Source of the DNA: an uncultured Lachnospiraceae bacterium
GTDB taxonomy: Bacteria; Bacillota; Clostridia; Lachnospirales; Lachnospiraceae
Reading direction: 5' to 3'
Assembly: GCA_902782815.1 (NCBI GenBank)
Contig: CACZOS010000096.1
Span: 1-16,427, forward strand
DNA length: 16,427 nt
Translations under genes and position numbers: made by a program
Part shown: piece after piece, positions 1 to 6,085 of the stretch
How the letters are laid out: each line of letters opens with the position of its first letter
How positions within the stretch are numbered: the stretch's first letter is position 1
Notes under the pieces: generated by a model
What the model saw: only the letters and a program-made list of their open reading frames with translations
Databases searched by the model: none
What the model was told of the DNA's origin: nothing

Positions 1-1
1 C

Positions 2-952
2 AAGAGCTTTGAGGATGTAAAGGCTTTTACCAACAGCATGGGCGTTGATGCTTACAGTATCGTGGAAAGCACACAGCCCATCTGTTTTGAAAATGTAAAA
101 TGGGCATATGAGCTCGGCGCAGCGATCGCCATCAAAGAAGGGGCGAAGACTGCTGCAGAGGCTGCCAAATGGATCGGTACAGGACTGCAGGCTTTCTGTA
201 TTCCCGGTTCTGTTGCGGACCAGCGTCAGGTTGGTATCGGACATGGTAACCTGGGCGCTATGCTCCTTGACGAAGAGACCGAATGTTTTGCGTTCCTTGC
301 AGGACATGAGTCTTTCGCAGCGGCGGAAGGTGCCATCAAAATTGCCCTTAACGCCAACAAAGTTCGGAAAAAACCACTCCGTGTTATCCTTAACGGTCTT
401 GGCAAAGACGCAGCCATGATCATCAGCAGGATCAACGGATTTACCTATGTACAGACCAAGTACGATTATCTGTCTGCAGACGTAAAAGAGGACCATGCGC
501 TGACCATCGTGAGCAAGACGGCCTACTCCGACGGAGATCGTGCAAAGGTTAACTGCTATGGCGCGGATGATGTCCGTGAAGGCGTAGCCATCATGTGGCA
601 TGAGGGTGCAGATGTTTCCATCACCGGAAACTCCACCAATCCGACCCGTTTCCAGCATCCGGTAGCCGGAACATATAAGAAAGAACGTTGGGAAGCCGAA
701 AAGAAATACTTCTCCGTAGCTTCCGGCGGCGGTACCGGCCGTACTCTGCATCCCGATAATATGGCTGCAGGTCCTGCTTCCTACGGAATGACCGATACCA
801 TGGGACGTATGCATTCCGATGCCCAGTTCGCCGGTTCTTCCTCCGTGCCCGCTCATGTTGAGATGATGGGCTTCCTTGGCGCAGGAAATAACCCCATGGT
901 CGGCATGACCGTGGCTGTAGCTGTAGCAATCCAGCAGGCAGTAGCCGACTAA
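2..952 (+). CDS. GGGtGRT family protein (5' end outside window)
   Basis: The reading frame is open from base 2, so the true start lies to the left; 316 codons are visible, ending in TAA at 950-952. The C-terminal third carries the motif that names the family (GGGTGRT, encoded at 725-745), followed by LHPDNMAAGPASYG and a conserved tail rich in Gly, Met and Ala (GAGNNPMVGMTVAVAVAI). The family is about 330 residues long, is common in anaerobic Firmicutes and Bacteroidetes, and has no established biochemical function that I know of. There is no signal peptide in the visible part and no clear membrane segment, so it is probably cytosolic. The Gly-rich motifs may form a nucleotide or phosphate loop, but that is inference. 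A strong terminator follows at once, so this gene ends its transcription unit. The family call is firm; function is unknown. Confidence 0.88.
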   Translation, partial: KSFEDVKAFTNSMGVDAYSIVESTQPICFENVKWAYELGAAIAIKEGAKTAAEAAKWIGTGLQAFCIPGSVADQRQVGIGHGNLGAMLLDEETECFAFLAGHESFAAAEGAIKIALNANKVRKKPLRVILNGLGKDAAMIISRINGFTYVQTKYDYLSADVKEDHALTIVSKTAYSDGDRAKVNCYGADDVREGVAIMWHEGADVSITGNSTNPTRFQHPVAGTYKKERWEAEKKYFSVASGGGTGRTLHPDNMAAGPASYGMTDTMGRMHSDAQFAGSSSVPAHVEMMGFLGAGNNPMVGMTVAVAVAIQQAVAD

Positions 953-983
953 GTCGGACTGCGATTGATATTTTACGGATAAT

Positions 984-1016
984 AAAAGCTCCCGAAGTTG
1001 TCTTCGGGAGCTTTTT
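984..1016 (+). terminator. Rho-independent terminator after the GGGtGRT gene
   Basis: A perfect 14-bp stem (984-997 with 1002-1015) closes a 4-base loop (TTGT). The stem core is GCTCCCGAAG and it is followed by a run of five T. It sits 31 bases after the stop codon of the GGGtGRT gene and only 33 bases before the next start. The flanking A run also lets it act on the opposite strand, but no minus-strand gene ends here. Confidence 0.93.
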
Positions 1017-1049
1017 GACCTGAATCCCGTTATAAGAGAGGGAAGAGAT

Positions 1050-1517
1050 ATGGATCACGCGGAGAAAGCGAAAAAACTGTTTATGGAGGGTTATAACTGT
1101 GCCCAGGCTGTGGCCTGCGCCTTTACAGATCTTACCGGACTGGATGAGGAGACAAGCGCCCGTATGGCCTCCTCTTTTGGAGGAGGCATGGGAAGGCTCA
1201 GGGAAGTCTGCGGGACCGTCAGCGGGGCCCTTCTGGTTCTGGGTATGCTGCACGGATACGAAGATCCCACGGATCAGGAAGCAAAAAAAGCCCATTATGC
1301 TCTTGTCCGCGAATTTGCCCGGCGTTTCCGGCAGATAAACGGGACGATCATCTGCAGGGAACTCCTTGAGGGAGTCAGGGTAAGACCGGGTGATGACCCT
1401 GAGCCGCGGACGCGGGAATACTACGCCTGCCGTCCCTGCCTTCGCCATGTGGGTGAGGCTGCGGCCATCGTGGATGAATTGCTTGAAAACGGCTTTCAGG
1501 GGCATGAAGTCTCATGA
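1050..1517 (+). CDS. C_GCAxxG_C_C family protein (putative redox protein)
   Basis: This is a 155-residue protein of the C_GCAxxG_C_C family, small proteins with spaced conserved cysteines that are suspected of redox or metal-binding roles. Visible family features are YNCAQAV (C17), the Gly-rich block FGGGMGRLREVCGTVSGA (residues 43-60, C54), ICRELL (C102) and a C-terminal ACRPC (C127, C130). The family's usual GCAxxG reads CGTVSG here. There is no signal peptide, so it is probably cytosolic. The ATG is preceded by GAGAGGGAAGAGAT, a reasonable ribosome site. The TtcA-like thiolation gene follows after 32 bases on the same strand, so the two are probably co-transcribed. Because that neighbour is expected to carry an Fe-S cluster, an electron or sulfur transfer role is possible but is inference only. 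I found no clear promoter in the 33 bases after the upstream terminator. Confidence 0.85.
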   Translation: MDHAEKAKKLFMEGYNCAQAVACAFTDLTGLDEETSARMASSFGGGMGRLREVCGTVSGALLVLGMLHGYEDPTDQEAKKAHYALVREFARRFRQINGTIICRELLEGVRVRPGDDPEPRTREYYACRPCLRHVGEAAAIVDELLENGFQGHEVS

Positions 1518-1535
1518 GTATTTGACGGTAGAGTT

Positions 1536-1552
1536 AAGAGGACGGAGAATTG
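1536..1552 (+). promoter_or_regulatory. Ribosome binding site that sets a TTG start
   Basis: AAGAGGA at 1536-1542 lies 7 bases before TTG at 1550. An in-frame TAA at 1535-1537 bars any earlier start, and the first in-frame ATG lies inside the PP-loop region at 1709. The only other early candidate is GTG at 1580, which has a poor ribosome site. TTG is therefore the best start for the TtcA-like gene. Confidence 0.75.
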
Positions 1553-2392
1553 AGAGAAAGTACAGATTTTCAAAAAGAAGTGGAGCAGGGTATACGCAAA
1601 ACATTCCATAAACGCCTGTTTACCCCTTTTGTCAAGGGAATCAACCGATACCGTCTGGTGGAGGAGGGGGACAGGATTGCCGTTTGTATTTCCGGAGGAA
1701 AGGATTCCATGCTTATGGCCAAACTTTTCCAGGAATTAAAGCGGCATGACAAATTTCCCTTTGAACTGGAATTTTTGGTGATGGATCCCGGATACAGCCG
1801 GGCTAACCGCCTGGCTATTGAGGATAATGCCCGTATGCTGGGTGTTCCCATTACCATATTTGAGACCGAGATCTTTGACGCAGTATATGATATCGAAAAG
1901 TCTCCCTGCTATCTCTGTGCCAGGATGAGGAGGGGGTATCTTTACAGCAATGCCAGGAAACTGGGATGCAATAAGATTGCTTTGGGACACCACTATGACG
2001 ATGTGATCGAGACGATCCTTATGGGAATGCTTTACGGGGCCCAGGTCCAGACCATGATGCCCAAGCTTCACAGCACCAATTTTGAAGGAATGGAACTGAT
2101 CCGTCCCCTGTATCTTCTGCGTGAGGAGGATATCATCCGGTGGGCTGCCCATCACGGACTTCACTTTCTGCAGTGTGCCTGCCGGTTTACCGAAGGATGT
2201 TCCCACACCAGGGAAGACGGGACCTCGGAATCAAAAAGAATGGAGACCAAACAGATCATCGCAAGGATGAAACAGTTTAATCCCCATGTGGAATCGAATA
2301 TATTCAACAGTGTGTCCAATGTGAACCTGAGTACGGTCATTGCCTATAAAGATAAGGAAGGAATGAAACATAACTTCCTGGATGAATACTAG
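1550..2392 (+). CDS. TtcA-like PP-loop ATPase, putative tRNA 2-thiolation enzyme
   Basis: This 280-residue protein belongs to the PP-loop (N-type ATP pyrophosphatase) superfamily, TtcA group. TtcA enzymes activate a tRNA cytidine with ATP and replace its oxygen with sulfur, using a [4Fe-4S] cluster held by three cysteines. The PP-loop is SGGKDS at 48-53. The cluster motif CYLC is at 120-123 and is followed by ARMRRGYLY, as in TtcA. The LGHHYDD motif is at 145-151. E. coli TtcA has its third ligand near residue 222; here three Cys fall in that region (C209, C211, C217), so the exact ligand is uncertain. It starts with TTG, which may limit translation. The gene lies 32 bases after the C_GCAxxG_C_C gene. 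The substrate (C32 of tRNA or another base) cannot be read from sequence, so I leave the symbol empty. Confidence 0.85.
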   Translation: MRESTDFQKEVEQGIRKTFHKRLFTPFVKGINRYRLVEEGDRIAVCISGGKDSMLMAKLFQELKRHDKFPFELEFLVMDPGYSRANRLAIEDNARMLGVPITIFETEIFDAVYDIEKSPCYLCARMRRGYLYSNARKLGCNKIALGHHYDDVIETILMGMLYGAQVQTMMPKLHSTNFEGMELIRPLYLLREEDIIRWAAHHGLHFLQCACRFTEGCSHTREDGTSESKRMETKQIIARMKQFNPHVESNIFNSVSNVNLSTVIAYKDKEGMKHNFLDEY

Positions 2393-2415
2393 GCTGCTGC
2401 CTCAAAGAGGCTGGA

Positions 2416-3228
2416 TCAGTACACCAGGATATAGCCTCCGTTAGCTTTAATAGATGTATAGTATAAGCTGCGGCTTTTAGATTTTGTGGGTACCATGTAA
2501 TGCACCAGACTGCTCATCTTGGTATATTTAATCCGCTGGTTGGTTCCGGACCAGAGCCTGGTAGCGGAGTCCGCCACGATTACATTCCCGGTATTCGTCA
2601 TGCCGAGAAGGGCCATGGTGTGTTTTGTTGTGGCCCATTTTTTATCATATTTTCTGGAGATCCTTCCATTGGTCTGCCGGTGATTATTGACTTCGATGAT
2701 CACCGGTTTTCCTTTTCTCAGATGATTCTCGATTTCTTTTACCGCTTTGGCATCCTTAAAGTTGCGGACATATTTTGATCTGATCCCGCAGTAAGAAAGA
2801 ATTCTGGTGATTCCATATAAGGAAACCGGCATCTGTTTGGCTGGGCGTTTCGAATAGTTTGCCCTCCACTTCTTCAGGCCGAAAACCTTCTTTTCCAGGG
2901 TCTGATAGGTCATGGTCGGTGTATAGTCGGCATATTTGGGAGAATGGGCAGTAAGGATTGTGGTCAGGGCACTTACCGCACATCCATGGATCGCGACATA
3001 ACTTTTTTCACTCAATGTCGAGGCTCCCTGGGAGAAAACGTGATAGGAACGGGTTGTCCCGTTGGCACTGTTCACATCCACCACATATTCGTCTATGTTG
3101 GTATCCTGCGGCAGCTTCGCGTAAGGGGTGGTGATCCCTGTGACGGCAGCGGATGCCTCAAAGGAGAAAAGCAGGGCCGCGGCCAGTATCGTGGAAAAGA
3201 TATGTTTAATTTTATTGGATCTAAACAT
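2416..3228 (-). CDS. Secreted C39-like cysteine peptidase
   Basis: This 270-residue protein has a signal peptide (positively charged start, hydrophobic stretch at about 10-24, probable cleavage near SAA at 26-28). The mature part looks like a papain-fold peptidase of the C39-like (Peptidase_C39_2) type. The candidate catalytic Cys is C83 in HGCAVSALTTIL, the His is H203 in KHTMALLGM and the Asp is D220 in VIVADSA, in the right order and spacing. The usual GCGP around the Cys reads GCAV, and I do not see the Gln that normally forms the oxyanion hole just upstream, so the substrate may differ or activity may be altered. No ABC exporter or bacteriocin gene is nearby, so it is unlikely to be a leader peptidase. 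The start has GGAGG seven bases upstream. It converges with the TtcA-like gene, with 23 bases between the stops. Confidence 0.72.
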   Translation of the reverse strand: MFRSNKIKHIFSTILAAALLFSFEASAAVTGITTPYAKLPQDTNIDEYVVDVNSANGTTRSYHVFSQGASTLSEKSYVAIHGCAVSALTTILTAHSPKYADYTPTMTYQTLEKKVFGLKKWRANYSKRPAKQMPVSLYGITRILSYCGIRSKYVRNFKDAKAVKEIENHLRKGKPVIIEVNNHRQTNGRISRKYDKKWATTKHTMALLGMTNTGNVIVADSATRLWSGTNQRIKYTKMSSLVHYMVPTKSKSRSLYYTSIKANGGYILVY

Positions 3229-3271
3229 TGTTTATCCTCCGTATATCATCTGTTTTTTGCCATGTTGTTCC

Positions 3272-3300
3272 ATTATACATGAATAACCCGGAAGAGTCCA
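3272..3300 (-). promoter_or_regulatory. Predicted sigma-A promoter of the C39-like peptidase gene
   Basis: Read on the minus strand, a perfect TATAAT -10 (3277-3272) lies 17 bases from a TGGACT -35 (3300-3295, four of six consensus bases). Transcription would start around 3265, giving a leader of about 37 bases with GGAGG before the ATG. Confidence 0.6.
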
Positions 3301-3341
3301 GTTCTTTTGTCTGTTTTGTGAATTCTGACGGAAAGGGATTC

Positions 3342-3370
3342 TTGTCATTACTTAAGGTATATGTTACCAT
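3342..3370 (+). promoter_or_regulatory. Predicted sigma-A promoter of the DUF554 gene
   Basis: TTGTCA at 3342-3347 and TACCAT at 3365-3370 are separated by 17 bases. A TG one base before the -10 gives an extended -10. The start codon lies about 48 bases downstream of the -10. Confidence 0.5.
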
Positions 3371-3417
3371 GACAATGATTATTGCAGTCGGAATAAAAGA
3401 GGAAAAGAGGTAGAGAA

Positions 3418-4146
3418 ATGCCGATCGGAGTGCTGGTCAATGTATTGAGTGTCATATTCGGCGGGATAGTGGGAAGCCTGGCGGGACATAAGCTGACAGA
3501 GGAATTCAAAGAAGGACTCAATTCCGTTTTCGGCGTATGTGCTATGGCTATCGGAATCAGTTCCATCGTCCTTATGACAAATATGCCGGCAGTGATCTTT
3601 GCGGTGATCGCCGGTACAGCCATCGGCCTTCTTCTTCATCTGGGAGAAAAGATCAACCGGCTTGGGGAGATGATGATGCATGTCATGGAAAAGATTCTCA
3701 GGTTGGACAGAGGGGATGAGGATGAGGCCGGGAGAAACCTTCTGGTGACCACCATAGTCCTTTTTTGCTGCAGCGGGACGGGAATCTATGGGTCAATGGT
3801 GTCAGGGATGACCGGTGACCACAGTATCCTGCTTGCCAAATCTGTTCTGGATTTTCCTACTGCCATGATTTTTGCCTGTTCTCTCGGTTTGGTGGTCGCT
3901 TTGGTTGCTGTTCCTCAGCTGGCAGTTTTTCTTGTACTTTTCTTTCTGGCAAAACTGATCTACCCCTTGTGCAGTCCGGAGATGATCAATGATTTTAAAG
4001 CATGCTGCGGAATTCTGCTTCTTGCTACCGGCTTCCGCATTGCAAGGATAAAAAGCTTTCCCATTGCGGATATGATTCCTGCCATGATCCTGGTTATGCC
4101 GGTGAGCCATTTGTGGACAAACTATATTATCCCTCTTCTGGGTTGA
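3418..4146 (+). CDS. DUF554 family integral membrane protein
   Basis: This 242-residue hydrophobic protein matches the DUF554 family (YdfK/YqgA-like), whose function is unproven. The start MPIGVLVNVLSVIFGGIVGS is typical: a first membrane helix with small residues. Further hydrophobic segments lie at about 36-54, 57-75, 108-125, 148-182, 195-207 and 214-230, giving about seven helices. Small-residue motifs (GGIVGSLAG, GTAIGLLLHLGEKI, FCCSGTGIYGSM) suggest tight helix packing, as in a transporter or channel, but no substrate can be assigned. A charged loop (DRGDEDEAGR, 97-106) separates the two halves. The length is normal for the family. It is alone in its unit: its own promoter lies upstream, and its stop codon sits inside a shared palindromic terminator. 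Confidence 0.85.
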   Translation: MPIGVLVNVLSVIFGGIVGSLAGHKLTEEFKEGLNSVFGVCAMAIGISSIVLMTNMPAVIFAVIAGTAIGLLLHLGEKINRLGEMMMHVMEKILRLDRGDEDEAGRNLLVTTIVLFCCSGTGIYGSMVSGMTGDHSILLAKSVLDFPTAMIFACSLGLVVALVAVPQLAVFLVLFFLAKLIYPLCSPEMINDFKACCGILLLATGFRIARIKSFPIADMIPAMILVMPVSHLWTNYIIPLLG

Positions 4147-4198
4147 TAAGGTATAAAAAAACGTTTCCTTTCGGAAACGTTTTTTTATACCTTATCAA
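4143..4198. terminator. Perfect 26-bp palindromic terminator shared by two converging genes
   Basis: The arms 4143-4168 and 4173-4198 are exact reverse complements over 26 bp around a TTTC loop. The core is ACGTTTCC with flanking A7/T7 runs, so it works as an intrinsic terminator in both directions. The stop codon of the DUF554 gene (TGA, 4144-4146) and that of the L,D-transpeptidase gene (TGA on the minus strand, 4197-4195) are symmetric parts of the two arms. Confidence 0.93.
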
Positions 4199-4974
4199 TA
4201 GGAAATGACGGTAGTTCTCTTTGGGATTTTCTGATAGATATATTTTGCGTCTTTGTCATAAAGGCGGATACATCCGTTGGATCCCGGCGCACCCAATTCC
4301 GGGTAATAGTATCCTCCACCGTAGGCTTTTTTTCGATGAATTCTGGTATGAAAGGCGTTCCTTCCTTTAAAGCGGGTGATGTAAGAAAGATACCGGTTGT
4401 AGTAATTCCACCTTTTCTCCTTCCTGCCGACCTTGAATACTCCCTGGGGAGTACGGCGCAGATGACTGCCCGCTGTGCAGGGATAGGTTTTGATCAGTTT
4501 CCATTTCCCTTTTTTCCCTTTAAAGATATTGACTTCCTGGGTATAAAGGCTGATCCAGATCAGAAATTTTGTCGAACTCTTGTATCCGTTGACGAAAGCC
4601 AGTTTCTGGGAGGTGTTATATTTGAGTCTTGTAAAGTTGCAGGAAGTGTAGACCATAAATTTCTGTTGGACATAGTAAAACCCGTTATCATAACGTACAT
4701 ACAGGTAGCCAAGCTTATTATTCCTTGAAAGGATCTCCATCTGTGTTCCTGCGGGAATCTCCAGGACAGGCTGGCGAAAGTACTTATCCTGATAAAGGAA
4801 AGTGTTTTTTGTATTATGCCCGTTATAGGTGATGGTCCGGACCCGGTCGCTTAACTGATTTGCCTGCTCCCCTGTATCCTGTACCGAAGTGGCGCTTACC
4901 TTTACGGGGCTCAGGATAAAAAGGAAGACAATCGCAGCAATGATAAAGAAAGAGAATCTTGCACTGTATCTCAT
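4195..4974 (-). CDS. L,D-transpeptidase (YkuD domain), secreted or membrane-anchored
   Basis: This 259-residue protein carries a YkuD catalytic domain in its C-terminal half. Such enzymes make 3-3 cross-links in peptidoglycan or attach other molecules to it through an active-site Cys. The active-site signature is present: H209 in AFHTRI, then S232-N-G-C235-I-R237. The upstream TPQGVF block (175-180) is also typical. An N-terminal hydrophobic stretch (8-22) is a signal peptide or anchor. The region 45-110 looks like an SH3-like wall-binding domain (YVRYDNGFYYVQQKF), which is inference from its beta-rich pattern. The mature protein is rich in Lys, Arg and Tyr. It lies 38 bases downstream of the PHP-domain gene on the same strand, preceded by AAAGGAT, so the two are probably co-transcribed. 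Confidence 0.87.
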   Translation of the reverse strand: MRYSARFSFFIIAAIVFLFILSPVKVSATSVQDTGEQANQLSDRVRTITYNGHNTKNTFLYQDKYFRQPVLEIPAGTQMEILSRNNKLGYLYVRYDNGFYYVQQKFMVYTSCNFTRLKYNTSQKLAFVNGYKSSTKFLIWISLYTQEVNIFKGKKGKWKLIKTYPCTAGSHLRRTPQGVFKVGRKEKRWNYYNRYLSYITRFKGRNAFHTRIHRKKAYGGGYYYPELGAPGSNGCIRLYDKDAKYIYQKIPKRTTVISY

Positions 4975-5012
4975 CAGAGATTATCCTTTCGTTTTCAAAC
5001 TTTTTTCGTTTT

Positions 5013-5885
5013 TTAAAGTCCGGGAAATCCTTCCAGTACGGAGGGAGGGACATTCAGGTTCCCGGTTCCCCGGAAAAGTCCGATGTCCGGTTTGCTGAAC
5101 CCGTGATAGTCAGATCCTCCGGTGATACGGAGGTTGTATTTTTCGGCCAGGGACCGGAAGCGGTCGGTATCTTTCTGCTTATTCCTGCTGTAGTATACTT
5201 CCAGGCCGTCCAGCCCCGAATTATGCAGGTTCCGGATCAGCTCTTCCAGCTCTCCTTTGTCCAGTTTGGTATAGAGTACGGGATGGGCCAGGACGGCTAT
5301 GCCCCCGCTGGAATGGATCAGACGGATCACTTCCTCAAGAGTGGGGCGGATCCTTTCCACATAACAGGGTCTTCCTCTGTTGAGGTATCTCTGGAAAGCT
5401 TCCTCAACACTGGATACATAGCCCATCTTTATCATATGCATGGCGATAGCCGGTCTCCCCACGGAGGAATCGGAAGTGAGCGGTTCGATATCCCTTGGGA
5501 ATATTTTCATTCCCATCGTGTTCAGTCTCTCCAGTATCCGCATGTTCCGGATATCACGACTGTGACGGAACTCCTCCAGTCTTTCCCGAAGTTCTTCGTT
5601 GGTGAAATCAATCCCATAGCCCAGCATATGGATGGTCTGTCTGATTCCGTTCTCTTTCTGAAAATAAGTGGAAAACTCCACGCCGCCTATGGCATGGACC
5701 CTGGAAGGGTATTTAGAGGCTTCGTCAAGAAATTCGGGAATGCCAGAAACGGTATCATGATCCGTGAGGGCCATGGTTACCGGAGCGGAATATCTGTCTG
5801 CCCACTCTGCCCCGAGTCCGATGATCTCTGCCGGACTCTTGCTTCCGTCGGAGGCGGTGGAATGGATATGTAGATCGATCATCAT
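5013..5885 (-). CDS. PHP-domain metal-dependent phosphoesterase
   Basis: This 290-residue protein is a stand-alone PHP domain of the YciV/TrpH type. Characterised relatives hydrolyse 3',5'-nucleoside bisphosphates or trim short RNA or DNA 5' ends with divalent metals. Metal-ligand motifs appear in the usual order: H6-I-H8 with D13, TDHDT (41-45), E70 in GGVEFS, H201 in VLAHPV, and D259/H261 in SDYHGFSKPDIG near the end. An inserted helical region (about 95-195) is standard for the group. There is no signal peptide, so it is cytosolic. The start is the first of two adjacent ATG codons, with AAGGA about nine bases upstream. It heads a probable two-gene unit with the L,D-transpeptidase. A TATGAT on the minus strand (5924-5919) could be its -10, but I see no good -35. 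The exact substrate cannot be read from the sequence. Confidence 0.87.
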   Translation of the reverse strand: MMIDLHIHSTASDGSKSPAEIIGLGAEWADRYSAPVTMALTDHDTVSGIPEFLDEASKYPSRVHAIGGVEFSTYFQKENGIRQTIHMLGYGIDFTNEELRERLEEFRHSRDIRNMRILERLNTMGMKIFPRDIEPLTSDSSVGRPAIAMHMIKMGYVSSVEEAFQRYLNRGRPCYVERIRPTLEEVIRLIHSSGGIAVLAHPVLYTKLDKGELEELIRNLHNSGLDGLEVYYSRNKQKDTDRFRSLAEKYNLRITGGSDYHGFSKPDIGLFRGTGNLNVPPSVLEGFPGL

Positions 5886-5997
5886 AATGTCTGTCCTTAT
5901 TTTTCAGTATTTGTTCAAATCATAAAATCAGCTATTACTCTATCAGAAATCCGCCTGAAATGCAAGAAAGAGATAGGTCCGGGATCATGGCAGGATG

Positions 5998-6026
5998 TTG
6001 TCAGAAAATCCGAAAAGTGATACAAT
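5998..6026 (+). promoter_or_regulatory. Predicted sigma-A promoter of the acidic DnaB-like gene
   Basis: TTGTCA (5998-6003) and TACAAT (6021-6026) are spaced by exactly 17 bases. Each differs from consensus at one position. Transcription would start near 6033, giving a leader of about 50 bases that ends in AAAGGGGA (6069-6076), a strong ribosome site nine bases before the ATG at 6086. Confidence 0.72.
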
Positions 6027-6085
6027 AAATAAGATTAGGAGTCTGTGAAAAAGACGATAATATATTTGAAAGGGGATACACATAG

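Noticed and set aside
621..1505. 294-codon open frame on the minus strand across the GGGtGRT and C_GCAxxG_C_C genes
   Set aside because: It overlaps two recognisable plus-strand genes and a terminator, and its translation shows no family features and an odd composition rich in Arg and Ser.
2399..2411. Small hairpin GCCTC-AAA-GAGGC between the TtcA-like and C39-like genes
   Set aside because: Only a 5-bp stem and no T run on either side, so I do not call it a terminator.
4959..5873. 304-codon plus-strand open frame opposite the PHP-domain gene
   Set aside because: The minus-strand frame has every PHP metal motif in order; this one has none and no ribosome site.
5919..5948. Possible minus-strand promoter of the PHP gene (TATGAT at 5924-5919)
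   Set aside because: No -35 element at 16-18 bases matches more than three consensus positions and there is no extended -10; too weak to list.
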